Both the position numbers and the translations under genes were made by a program. The notes below the pieces were generated by a model. It was not told the origin of the DNA and made no database searches. It saw only the letters and a program-made list of their open reading frames with translations. From Rhodoferax sp. (lineage in GTDB: Bacteria > Pseudomonadota > Gammaproteobacteria > Burkholderiales > Burkholderiaceae): a DNA stretch of 15,897 nt. The DNA lies in contig JAQGNA010000310.1 in NCBI GenBank assembly GCA_028292075.1, forward strand, positions 1 through 15,897. Direction: 5' to 3'. Shown piece after piece: positions 1 to 6,804 of the stretch. How positions within the stretch are numbered: position 1 is the first letter of the stretch; each line of letters starts with the position of its first letter.

Positions 1-54
1 GCAGATGGCGACGAGGGCCGCGCCTATGATCGCGCACCCACCACCAAGGCCGCG

Positions 55-1197
55 ATGCAAGCCCTCTTTTCTCACGCCTTCTCTCATGCCTTCCCTCGGG
101 CTTTCTCTCACGCCTGGACGTTCGCCCTGCCCTTCATCCTTCCATTCGCCCTGGCGTTCAGCCTGGCCACGATGGCCCACGCCGCACCGCTTGCCGTGCC
201 ACGGGTCGCACCCGCTGGCGGCATCTGGCCAGCCGGCGACGGTTTCGCGTTCCAGGGCAAAGGCAAGAAGACCCGGCGCGCCGTCAGTGGCATCGCCTGC
301 GCGCCCGACGCAAGCAATCGCCGTGTCTGCCTGTTGGCATTCGACGAAGGGGTAACGATGCGCTTCGCCCGCATCGAAGACCGTCAGCTGCGGCCGGAAG
401 GACCGCCGCTGGTGCTCGGACGCGAAGGCGACGAACTCGATGCCGAAGGCGCCGCCACCGATGGCCGCTATTTCTACGTCACCGGCTCGCATGCGGTCAA
501 GCGCGGCGACTGCCAGGCCAACCCGGCCAGCCAGCACGTGCTGCGCATTGCGCGCGACGGCCGCACCGGAATGGCCGCAGCGCCGCTCGCCGTGCAGGAC
601 GGCGGAAGCCTGCTGCCATTGGTCCGGTCGCTTCCCCCTTTTGACGGACCTGCGATGCGGGGGGCATGCCTCGGCGAGGGCGGTATCGACATCGAAGGCC
701 TGGCGGTCTGGCGGGGCCGGCTCTTCTTCGGGCTGCGCGGACCCACCGGGCCGGAGGGCGCGGCCTACATCGTCTCGCTGGAGGCCGACGCCTTCTTCGC
801 GGGGAGCGATGCCCGCCCGGAAGTCCGGCGCGTGGTGGTCGGCGCTGGCCGCGGCATTCGCGACATGGTGGCGGTGCAGGACGGCCTGCTGCTGCTGGCC
901 GGCCCGGACGACGCGACCGCGCACAGCGGCCTGCCATGGCAGTTGCTACTGTGGCGGACCGGCTCGCAAGAGACATCGCCGGTGGTGCCGTCTTCGCCGA
1001 AAGGGCCGGCCACGCCCGTGTTTCCACAGGCCCTGGCAGAGCTCGATCTGAGCGGCGTGAAGCTGCGCGGTTGCGACAAGGAAGCCAAGCCCGAGGCCAT
1101 CACCGTACTGGCCGAGACGCCGGCGCGATACCAGGTGCTGGTGCTGTCGGATGGCCTCTGTGACGGCGGGCCAATGGCCTTCGACATCGACCGTTGA
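55..1197 (+). CDS. Secreted DUF3616 family protein
   Basis: The 380-residue product begins with a signal-peptide-like stretch: a hydrophobic core at about residues 22-40 and a likely cleavage site after Ala-His-Ala at 41-43, so the mature protein is probably periplasmic or exported. The rest resembles the DUF3616 family, whose members have repeated beta-rich segments. Family-like stretches are GDELDAEGAA, GGIDIEGLAVW, FFGLRGP and, near the C-terminus, KPEAITVL. The biochemical function of the family is unknown to me, and no catalytic motif is evident. A weak AAGG sits 5 bases before the ATG at 55. The same frame is open without a stop to base 1, so an upstream start outside the window cannot be excluded. 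The signal n-region is odd: it has only one Arg, no Lys, and a four-unit F-S-H-A type repeat. The gene converges on the enolase-superfamily gene, 58 bases away. The family call is from recall of its motifs. Confidence 0.82.
   Translation: MQALFSHAFSHAFPRAFSHAWTFALPFILPFALAFSLATMAHAAPLAVPRVAPAGGIWPAGDGFAFQGKGKKTRRAVSGIACAPDASNRRVCLLAFDEGVTMRFARIEDRQLRPEGPPLVLGREGDELDAEGAATDGRYFYVTGSHAVKRGDCQANPASQHVLRIARDGRTGMAAAPLAVQDGGSLLPLVRSLPPFDGPAMRGACLGEGGIDIEGLAVWRGRLFFGLRGPTGPEGAAYIVSLEADAFFAGSDARPEVRRVVVGAGRGIRDMVAVQDGLLLLAGPDDATAHSGLPWQLLLWRTGSQETSPVVPSSPKGPATPVFPQALAELDLSGVKLRGCDKEAKPEAITVLAETPARYQVLVLSDGLCDGGPMAFDIDR
67..114 (+). repeat. Four-unit 12-bp coding repeat (F-S-H-A) in a signal peptide
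   Basis: Four consecutive 12-base units encode Phe-Ser-His-Ala, Phe-Ser-His-Ala, Phe-Pro-Arg-Ala and Phe-Ser-His-Ala. Units 1, 2 and 4 differ only by third-base changes, while unit 3 has diverged. The array forms the n-region of the DUF3616 signal peptide. A tandem expansion is the simplest explanation. It could change length in frame between strains. Confidence 0.75.
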
Positions 1198-1212
1198 CGA
1201 CGTCGCCCAGCA

Positions 1213-1244
1213 CCTCGCTTGCCCGGCGCCTCGCTTGGCCGGCG
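1213..1244. repeat. Tandem 16-bp duplication between convergent genes
   Basis: Two abutting 16-base units, CCTCGCTTGCCCGGCG and CCTCGCTTGGCCGGCG, differ at a single base. They occupy most of the 58-base gap between the convergent DUF3616 and enolase-superfamily genes. The pair also allows a short hairpin (CCGGC at 1223-1227 with GCCGG at 1238-1242, 10-base loop), but there is no T-run on either side. I therefore do not call it an intrinsic terminator. Confidence 0.8.
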
Positions 1245-1255
1245 GATCGATCGTG

Positions 1256-2344
1256 TCAGGCGCGGATGCCGTCCAGCCCCGCCCAGTCGAAGCTGAGGCC
1301 ATGCCCGGGCCGGTCCGGCGCAATGGCCACGCCGTCCTCGATCTTCAGCGGCTCGGCGATGTAGCGTTCCAGGCCGAAGCCGTGGGCCTCGAGGTAGCTG
1401 CGGTTCGGGCATGCGGCCAGCAGGTGCACGGTAACGTCGTGCGCGCCGTGCGATGTGACCGGCAGGTTGAAGGCCTCGGCCAGCCGGGCGATCTTCATGA
1501 ACGGCGTCACGCCTCCACAGTTGGTGACATCGGGCTCCGGAAAGCTCACCGCCCCGCTCGCCACGTACTGCTTGAACTCCCACAGGCTGCGCAGGTTTTC
1601 GCCAGCCGCGATCGGCACGCCGCCTTCGCGGAGGATGCGCGCATGGCCGGCCGGGTCGTCCGGAATGGTGGGCTCCTCGAGCCAGCCGAGATCGAACGGC
1701 TGCAGGGCCCGCGCGGCGCGAATGGCTTCTTCCACACCCCATTTCATGTTGGCGTCCACCATCAGCGGAAATCCGTCGCCCAGGTGAGAGCGCATGGCCT
1801 TCACGCGTTCCACGTCTTCGTGCAGGCGCGGTCGGCCGACCTTCATCTTGATGGCGCGAAAGCCCTTGGCAAGGTTGCCGTCGGTCTGGCGCAGCAGATC
1901 GGGCAGCGGCAGATCGAGGTCGATGCCGCCGGCATAGCAGGGCACGCGCGGATCGAATCCGCCGAGCAGGTTCCACAGCGGGAGGCCGGCGCGGCGCGCC
2001 TTCAGGTCCCACAGCGCCATGTCGAAGGCCGACAGCGCCAACACCGTGGGACCGCCGCGGCCACCGTAGTGCAGCGCCCACCAGGCCTTGAGCCAGAGCC
2101 GTTCGATGTGGTCGGCTTCTTCGCCCGCCATGATCTCCGGGAATTCGCGTTGCAGCACGGCGTCGACCGCGGCGCCGTTGCGGCCCACGGTGAAGGTGTA
2201 GCCGGTGCCTTCGGCGCCATCGACATCGCGCACGCGCACGGTGTTCAGCTCGAAGGCCCGCATGGCGCCGTGCATGGAATCGGTCAGGACGAAGGGCAGC
2301 GGAATCCGGTAGAAGCCGGATTCGATGTTGGCGATGCGGGGCAT
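1256..2344 (-). CDS. Mandelate racemase/muconate lactonizing enzyme family protein (MR subgroup)
   Basis: The 362-residue product is an enolase-superfamily enzyme. It would abstract the proton alpha to a carboxylate and stabilise the enediolate on Mg2+, giving racemisation, dehydration or cycloisomerisation of a hydroxy acid. The mandelate racemase residue set is complete. The KxK pair is K166/K168 (in KMKVG), and the metal ligands are D197 (VDAN), E223 (LEEP) and E249 (AAGEN). The Asp-His dyad is D272 and H299, exactly 27 residues apart, with E319 another 20 on. This spacing matches D270, H297 and E317 of mandelate racemase. The N-terminal capping domain is about residues 1-125. I chose the ATG at 2344 because AAGGA lies 6 bases upstream and the protein starts at the usual family position; the longer in-frame ATG at 2413 adds an unrelated leader. 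It lies 65 bases downstream of the LysR gene on the same strand. An acid-sugar dehydratase is the commonest role for this subgroup, but the substrate is unknown. Confidence 0.93.
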   Translation of the reverse strand: MPRIANIESGFYRIPLPFVLTDSMHGAMRAFELNTVRVRDVDGAEGTGYTFTVGRNGAAVDAVLQREFPEIMAGEEADHIERLWLKAWWALHYGGRGGPTVLALSAFDMALWDLKARRAGLPLWNLLGGFDPRVPCYAGGIDLDLPLPDLLRQTDGNLAKGFRAIKMKVGRPRLHEDVERVKAMRSHLGDGFPLMVDANMKWGVEEAIRAARALQPFDLGWLEEPTIPDDPAGHARILREGGVPIAAGENLRSLWEFKQYVASGAVSFPEPDVTNCGGVTPFMKIARLAEAFNLPVTSHGAHDVTVHLLAACPNRSYLEAHGFGLERYIAEPLKIEDGVAIAPDRPGHGLSFDWAGLDGIRA

Positions 2345-2350
2345 CCGTTT

Positions 2351-2355
2351 TCCTT
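2351..2355 (-). promoter_or_regulatory. Ribosome binding site that fixes the enolase-superfamily start
   Basis: On the minus strand AAGGA stands 6 bases before the ATG at 2344. It sits within a purine-rich stretch (GAAAGGAAAACGG) that stands out in this GC-rich sequence. No comparable site precedes the alternative in-frame ATG at 2413, so the shorter product is preferred. Confidence 0.7.
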
Positions 2356-2409
2356 TCGGGTGAGGCGATGGACGGGAGCGCACAGCATGCGCCGGCGGCG
2401 GCGCCAGGG

Positions 2410-3351
2410 TCAATCGGGGGTTTTACGGGCCGGCTTGCGGGCCGGCCGGGTCGGTGCCGCAGCGGGCGTGCCGTAGTGCTCGAGCGCGAGTGTGCGCAAC
2501 AGCTGGACGGCGAACCGGCTCGGCTTGGTCGCCGGCCGTGCCTTGGGCACCGCCAGCACCAGACGGTTGCGGATGGCCGGCGACTGGATCTGCGCCGCAT
2601 GCAACGGCTGGTCGTAGGTCCAGAGCCGCAGCGCGCTCTGTGGCAGCACCGTGTGCGACACGCCCCGCGCCACCAGCGACAGCACCGTCTGCACCGAATC
2701 CACCTCGGCCACGATGGACAGCGGCAGCCCGCGCGGCCGGGTCTCCTTCTCGAGCAGCTGGCGCAGCGCATTGGGGCCGCTGGGCATGACCAGCGGCAGC
2801 GCGGCCACGTCGGCCAGGCGAACCCGGCGCGGCAGCGGCGAAGGGCCGATCAGCACCAGCGGCTCGCGGGCCAGGGTTTCTTCTTCCATCTGCGGCGAAT
2901 GCGGCGGGTCGAACAAAATCGCCATGTCGAGCTGACCGCCGATCACCCATTCGCGCAGACGGATGCTCAAGCCTTCGACGACGCTGATCATGGCGTCCGG
3001 GTAGACGGCACGAAACTGCTCGACGAGGTCGGCGGTGAGCACATGCGCCACCCGCGGCGGCAGGCCCACGGTGACACGGCCGCGTGGACTGGCCTGCCGC
3101 TCGCGCAGGTCGGCCCTCGCCTTGTCTGCCAGCTCGAAGATGCCCCGGGCATGCGACAAAAGCGCCAGGCCCGACTCGGTGGCCTCCGCGCCCCGGCCGG
3201 TGCGCACCAGCAACGCCTGGCCGACTTCCTGCTCCAGCATCAACACCTGGCGACTCAGCGCCGGTTGCGACATGTGCAACGCGGCCGCACCCCGGCTGAA
3301 GCTGCCGGCTTCGACCACGGCCATGAAGTAGCGCAGACGCGTGAGATCCAT
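2410..3351 (-). CDS. LysR-family transcriptional regulator
   Basis: The 313-residue product has the LysR layout. The winged helix-turn-helix is at residues 1-60 (LRYFMAVVEAGSFSRGAAAL, then MSQPALSRQV), and a two-lobed effector-binding domain runs from about residue 90 (GRVTVGLPPR) to 300. The length is typical. The start at 3351 puts MDLTRLRYFM at the canonical N-terminus; further in-frame upstream codons add about 60 atypical residues. The ribosome site is weak. The enolase-superfamily gene follows 65 bases downstream, and the amidohydrolase gene is divergent across a 127-base gap. The usual LysR arrangement would have it controlling that divergent catabolic operon in response to a pathway compound, and possibly its own transcript. 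The C-terminal 20 residues are Ala/Pro/Lys/Arg-rich and probably disordered. Family is certain; targets are inferred from position. Confidence 0.93.
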   Translation of the reverse strand: MDLTRLRYFMAVVEAGSFSRGAAALHMSQPALSRQVLMLEQEVGQALLVRTGRGAEATESGLALLSHARGIFELADKARADLRERQASPRGRVTVGLPPRVAHVLTADLVEQFRAVYPDAMISVVEGLSIRLREWVIGGQLDMAILFDPPHSPQMEEETLAREPLVLIGPSPLPRRVRLADVAALPLVMPSGPNALRQLLEKETRPRGLPLSIVAEVDSVQTVLSLVARGVSHTVLPQSALRLWTYDQPLHAAQIQSPAIRNRLVLAVPKARPATKPSRFAVQLLRTLALEHYGTPAAAPTRPARKPARKTPD

Positions 3352-3372
3352 CGGCGAGAGTATCGCCCATGC

Positions 3373-3386
3373 CATGGTGCGCCATG
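3373..3386. promoter_or_regulatory. Candidate operator dyad in the LysR/amidohydrolase divergent gap
   Basis: CATGG, four bases, then CCATG form an inverted repeat in the 127-base gap between the divergent LysR and amidohydrolase genes. A second weak dyad, ATA-N5-TAT, lies at 3397-3407. LysR proteins usually bind a T-N11-A dyad in exactly such a gap. Neither site is long enough to be convincing alone, and I found no clear sigma-70 boxes. Confidence 0.25.
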
Positions 3387-3478
3387 CTTTCACTGCATAG
3401 CTGGTATCGAACAGGGGCACTACTCGCCCGACATGCCGGCCCGCACAATCGCGGCAAGAACGAGGAGACCCGTAGCCC

Positions 3479-4378
3479 ATGCCCGACCAGACCGTGCCCC
3501 ACCAGACCCGGACCACCGAACCGGTGCTCACCTACGACCCGCACCCGGCCACTCCGCGGCTCGCACTGCCGCCCGGTGCATGCGACAGCCATGTCCACGT
3601 GTTCGGACCGGCCACCCGCTTTCCCTTCGACGCGGCACGCGGCTTCACGCCGGTGGATGCGCCGAAGGAGGCGCTTTTCGCCCTGCACCGCGTGCTGGGC
3701 ATCCAACGCTGCGTGATCGTGCAGTCGCTCATCCATGGGTTCGACAACCGCGTGGTGGAAGACGCAATTGCCGCCGGCGAGGGCCGCTACCTCGGCGTGG
3801 CGCTGGTGCCGGTCAACGTGCCCGATGCCGAGCTGGCCCGGCTTGCCGCCGCCGGATTCCGCGGGGTTCGTTTCAATTTCATGCACCATCTGGCAAGCCA
3901 GGCCGGGATCGACGGCGTGGTGGACTTTACCCGGCGGCTGGCGTTGCACGGCCTGCACCTGCAGGTGCATTTCGAGAGCGCGCTGGTGCACAGCCTGGCC
4001 GGGCCGCTGGCGCGCAGCGCGGTGCCGGTGGTGATCGACCACATGGGCCGGGTCGACGCCACCAAGGGGGCCGACCATGCGGACTTCAGCGCGCTGCACC
4101 GTCTGCTGCGCAACCCGCTGTTCCGCGTGAAGGTGAGCGGCATCGACCGCGTGGTGGCCGGTGCCGACTATGCCGCCGGCATCGCACTCGCGAAACGCCT
4201 GGTGCGCGACTTCCCCGACCGCTGCCTCTGGGGCTCCGACTGGCCGCATCCCAACCACCACCACGTGCCCAACGACGCCGTGCTGGTCGACAGCCTGGCC
4301 GAGATCGCCCCCGACGCCGATGCCCTGCGTCAACTGCTGGTGACCAATCCGCAGAACTTCTACCGGTTCCCCGCATGA
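3479..4378 (+). CDS. Amidohydrolase family protein, LigI-like (2-pyrone-4,6-dicarboxylate hydrolase type)
   Basis: The 299-residue TIM-barrel hydrolase belongs to the amidohydrolase group that includes 2-pyrone-4,6-dicarboxylate lactonase (LigI) and sugar-lactone hydrolases. Visible motifs in order: D36-x-H38-x-H40 on strand 1 (CDSHVHVFGP), GVRFNF with R131, QVHFE at 162-166, DHMGR with H188, the catalytic-Asp motif WGSDWPHP with D254, and the family-typical ending NPQNFYRF. In LigI-type enzymes the conserved Asp activates water to open a lactone. R128, R131 and R224 could contact substrate carboxylates, by analogy only. GAGGAG lies 11 bases before the ATG, slightly far. It is the first gene of a plus-strand run and overlaps the dehydrogenase gene by four bases (ATGA), implying translational coupling. 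The protein is probably cytoplasmic. A lactone or cyclic ester of a carboxylic acid is the likely substrate; which one cannot be seen. Confidence 0.9.
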   Translation: MPDQTVPHQTRTTEPVLTYDPHPATPRLALPPGACDSHVHVFGPATRFPFDAARGFTPVDAPKEALFALHRVLGIQRCVIVQSLIHGFDNRVVEDAIAAGEGRYLGVALVPVNVPDAELARLAAAGFRGVRFNFMHHLASQAGIDGVVDFTRRLALHGLHLQVHFESALVHSLAGPLARSAVPVVIDHMGRVDATKGADHADFSALHRLLRNPLFRVKVSGIDRVVAGADYAAGIALAKRLVRDFPDRCLWGSDWPHPNHHHVPNDAVLVDSLAEIAPDADALRQLLVTNPQNFYRFPA

Positions 4379-5202
4379 ACCCGTCCCACATCTTCCAACC
4401 GACGGCACGCCGTCTCGACGGCAAGGTGGTTCTCGTCACCGGCGCCGGCTCGGTGGCCAGCGGCTGGGGCAACGGCCGGGCCATCGCGGTGCGCTTTGCC
4501 GAAGAAGGCGCGTCGGTCTTCGGCGTGGACCGCGACATGGCCAGCATGGCGGAGACGGCCGACCGCATCGGGGCGGCCGGTGGCAGGTTCGCCAGCGGCT
4601 GCTGCGACGTGACGCAAAGCGACAGCATTGCCGCGGTGGTGGCCGACTGCATCGCCCGCTTTGGCCGCATCGACGTGCTGGTCAACAACGTGGGGGGCTC
4701 GGCCAAGGGCGGCCCGGTCGAGATGCCGGAGGACGTGTGGGACGCCCAGGTGGACCACAACCTGAAGAGCGTTTTCCTCACCTGCAAGCACGTGCTGCCC
4801 CACATGCTGGCCCAGGGCGGCGGCGCCATCGTCAACCTGTCGTCCACCTCCGGCATGCGCTGGACGGGGGCCGCCCAGATTGCTTACGCCGCCACCAAGG
4901 CCGGTGTGATCCAGTTCTCGCGGGTGCTCGCGGTGCAGTACGCGGCACAGGGGATTCGCGTGAACACCGTCGTGCCGGGCCAGCTGCACACGCCGATGGT
5001 GGAGAGCAGGCTTGCGGGCCAGCGGGCTGGCGGCGATGTGGCCGCGCTACTGGCCCAGCGGCAGTCGCGCATTCCGCTGCCCTTCATGGGCGACGGGCGC
5101 GATACGGCGGCTGCGGCGCTGTTCCTGGCATCCGACGAAGCGCGCTTCGTCACGGGAACCGAGATCGTGGTCGACGGCGGCATGTCGGCACGCTGTGACT
5201 AG
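4375..5202 (+). CDS. NAD-dependent short-chain dehydrogenase/reductase (SDR)
   Basis: The 275-residue classical SDR has a Rossmann nucleotide-binding start with an extended glycine loop (T22-G23 ... G30-W-G32-N-G34), a variant seen in a subset of SDRs. D52 at the end of strand 2 (GVDRD) favours NAD(H) over NADP(H). NNVG at 104-107 replaces the usual NNAG. The catalytic set is N129, S157, Y171 and K175 (YAATK). PGQLHTPM at 201-208 and the C-terminal VVDGGM are family landmarks. It likely oxidises or reduces a secondary alcohol or carbonyl of the locus's substrate. The ATG at 4375 overlaps the amidohydrolase stop by four bases, and 91 bases separate it from the Bug gene. A sugar or hydroxy-acid dehydrogenase is possible, and specificity is not predictable. 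The family call is very secure. Confidence 0.94.
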   Translation: MNPSHIFQPTARRLDGKVVLVTGAGSVASGWGNGRAIAVRFAEEGASVFGVDRDMASMAETADRIGAAGGRFASGCCDVTQSDSIAAVVADCIARFGRIDVLVNNVGGSAKGGPVEMPEDVWDAQVDHNLKSVFLTCKHVLPHMLAQGGGAIVNLSSTSGMRWTGAAQIAYAATKAGVIQFSRVLAVQYAAQGIRVNTVVPGQLHTPMVESRLAGQRAGGDVAALLAQRQSRIPLPFMGDGRDTAAAALFLASDEARFVTGTEIVVDGGMSARCD

Positions 5203-5259
5203 ACAGGGCTCTACCCAAGCGCCCAGGCGCCGTGCCGTCCGTGCTGTCGGCTCAAACGC

Positions 5260-5269
5260 TGAACGTTCA
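5260..5269. promoter_or_regulatory. Perfect 10-bp palindrome upstream of the Bug gene
   Basis: TGAACGTTCA is a perfect 10-base palindrome in the 91-base gap between the dehydrogenase and Bug genes, about 10 bases before the Bug ribosome site. It could be a regulator site giving the solute-binding-protein gene its own control, or chance. No promoter boxes are obvious next to it. Confidence 0.25.
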
Positions 5270-5293
5270 CTTTGAAACCAGGAGACCAGAAAC

Positions 5294-6280
5294 ATGAAGA
5301 CATTTCAACCCTTGCGGCGCTGTGCGTTGCGCAGGCTCTGTGCGTTGGCGGTGATGGCCATGGCGGGGGCGACCGGCGCGTTCGCGCAGGACAAGGTCAC
5401 GCGCATCGTCGTGGCCTTTCCGCCGGGCGGGCCAGTCGACTTCGTGGCGCGGGCGCTTGGAGAGCAACTGGCCAAGGAGATCGGCCAGCAAGTCATCGTG
5501 GAGAACAAGGCCGGCGCCAACGGTGCCATTGCGGCTGAATATGTGTCGCGCTCGGCACCCGACGCGCACACGCTCTGGCTCACCAGCGTGGGCGCGGTGG
5601 CCATCAACCCGTCGCTCTACGACAAGCTGCCGTACGACCCGGTGCGCGACCTCACGCCCGTCACGCTGGTGGTGCGCAACGTCGAGGTGCTGGTGGTCAA
5701 CCCCAGCGCGCCCTACAACACCGGTGCCGAGTTCGTGGCGGCTGCCAAACAAAGTCAGCAGCCGTTGACCCTCGCCTCTTCCGGCACCGGCAGCGTGCCG
5801 CACCTGGCCATGGAGCTGCTCGGCGACGCGTCCAAGGCCAAGCTGCTGCACGTGCCCTACAAGGGCGCCGCCCCGGCCATCAACGATGTGCTGGCCGGCC
5901 ATGTGAACGGCTTCTTCGGCGACATCCCCGGCCTGATCGGCTTCATCAAGGCCGGCAAGCTCAAGCCGATCGGCATCGCCGCGGCGAAGCGGCACCCGCT
6001 GCTGCCCGAGGTCAAGACCTTCGCCGAGATGGGCATCGCCGGGGTCGACTCGGACAACTGGTACGCGATGTACGCCGCCAAGGGCACGCCGGCCGCCGAA
6101 GTGGACCGCATGAACCAGGCCCTGCGACGCACGCTCGAGACCGAGTCCGTGAAAAACCGGCTGATGGCCTCGGGGGCGGAGCCGGCGCCGTCCACCCCGG
6201 CCGAACTGGCCGCCCTGCAGAAGCGCGATGCGGCCAAGTGGTCGGCCGTGGTCATCGGCAAGAAGATCAAGCCGGACTGA
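5294..6280 (+). CDS. Bug/TctC-family tripartite tricarboxylate transporter substrate-binding protein
   Basis: The 328-residue periplasmic solute-binding protein belongs to the Bug (TctC) family, which is greatly expanded in Burkholderiales. A Sec signal peptide is clear: Arg-rich n-region, hydrophobic core to about residue 28, and a likely cut after Ala-Phe-Ala at 29-31. The mature protein opens with the family pattern RIVVAFPPGGPVDFVAR, followed by VENKAGANGAIAAEYV. D49 of the PVDF loop is the position that usually holds the ligand carboxylate through backbone contacts. AGGAG lies 9 bases before the ATG. It sits inside the catabolic run with no TctA or TctB membrane gene nearby, which is usual for Bug proteins: they work with membrane partners encoded elsewhere or act as sensors. 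By family, the ligand is probably an organic acid, likely the substrate of the neighbouring enzymes. That link is inferred from gene order. Confidence 0.95.
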   Translation: MKTFQPLRRCALRRLCALAVMAMAGATGAFAQDKVTRIVVAFPPGGPVDFVARALGEQLAKEIGQQVIVENKAGANGAIAAEYVSRSAPDAHTLWLTSVGAVAINPSLYDKLPYDPVRDLTPVTLVVRNVEVLVVNPSAPYNTGAEFVAAAKQSQQPLTLASSGTGSVPHLAMELLGDASKAKLLHVPYKGAAPAINDVLAGHVNGFFGDIPGLIGFIKAGKLKPIGIAAAKRHPLLPEVKTFAEMGIAGVDSDNWYAMYAAKGTPAAEVDRMNQALRRTLETESVKNRLMASGAEPAPSTPAELAALQKRDAAKWSAVVIGKKIKPD

Positions 6281-6284
6281 CGCC

Positions 6285-6803
6285 ATGCGCATTGAACCGA
6301 TTCCACCCGGCACCCGGCCGGAACTCGCCGCCCAGGAGGCGCAGATCATGGCCGAGCGCGGCCGGATCTCGCCGCTGTACCAGGTGCTGCTCAACAGCCC
6401 GCCGGTGGCGCAGGGCTGGGAGCAGATGCTGTCGGCGATCCGCAACCGCAACAGCCTGCCCGCCGGCCTGCGCGAGCTCGTCATCCTGCGGGTGGCCGTG
6501 CTCAACCGGGCCGCCTATGAGTTCGACGCCCATGTGCCGCATGCGCTGGCCGGAGGCGTCGGCCAGGCCGCCATCGAGGCGACACGGCTCCCGGTGCTGC
6601 CGGAGGGCGACGTGTTCACCGACGACGAACGCCTGGTGCTGGCCATGACGGACGCCATGACGCGCGACATCGACGTGCCCGACGCGCTGTTCGACCGCCT
6701 GCGCCGGCGCTTCGATGCGCAGGGCCTGATCGACCTGACCGCCACGGTGGCGGCCTACAACATGGTGTCGCGCTTCCTGGTGGCGCTGCACATCGGGCAC
6801 TGA
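6285..6803 (+). CDS. Carboxymuconolactone decarboxylase-family protein without cysteines
   Basis: The 172-residue all-helical protein carries the carboxymuconolactone decarboxylase (CMD) core at residues 63-87 (RELVILRVA then YEFDAHVPHA) and a second conserved helix, YNMVSRF, at 158-164. AhpD-type members of this fold use a CxxC redox pair. This protein has no cysteine at all, so peroxidase or disulfide chemistry is ruled out. A decarboxylase-like or non-redox role using E79, H83 and H86 is more likely. The ATG at 6285 is 4 bases after the Bug stop. No good ribosome site is visible, which suggests coupled translation. A further in-frame ATG inside the Bug gene (6228) would add unrelated residues. 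The next gene begins one base after its stop. The true reaction is unknown; the context suggests a step in the same acid-degradation route. Confidence 0.88.
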   Translation: MRIEPIPPGTRPELAAQEAQIMAERGRISPLYQVLLNSPPVAQGWEQMLSAIRNRNSLPAGLRELVILRVAVLNRAAYEFDAHVPHALAGGVGQAAIEATRLPVLPEGDVFTDDERLVLAMTDAMTRDIDVPDALFDRLRRRFDAQGLIDLTATVAAYNMVSRFLVALHIGH

Positions 6804-6804
6804 C

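Noticed and set aside
1..54. Possible end of an upstream gene (TGA at 27-29 in the third frame)
   Set aside because: Only nine codons are visible and nothing in them can be recognised. Two other frames are open, so no call is justified.
2368..4374. Plus-strand extension upstream of the dehydrogenase giving a 944-residue frame
   Set aside because: Only the last 275 residues are SDR. The upstream part is antisense to LysR and out of frame with the amidohydrolase, and the ATG at 4375 matches the family start.
2423..4408. Minus-strand open frame of 661 codons across the LysR, amidohydrolase and gap region
   Set aside because: It runs antisense and out of frame through genes with clear families, is rich in His/Gln/Arg/Gly as expected for high-GC shadow frames, and has no recognisable domain.
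4435..4480. Extended glycine loop in the SDR as a possible insertion
   Set aside because: The TGAGS...GWGNG form is a known variant in a subset of SDR proteins, so it is not a defect or novelty.
5219..5230. GCGCC-CA-GGCGC inverted repeat after the dehydrogenase gene
   Set aside because: A two-base loop is too tight for a stable RNA hairpin and no T-run follows, so a terminator is not supported.
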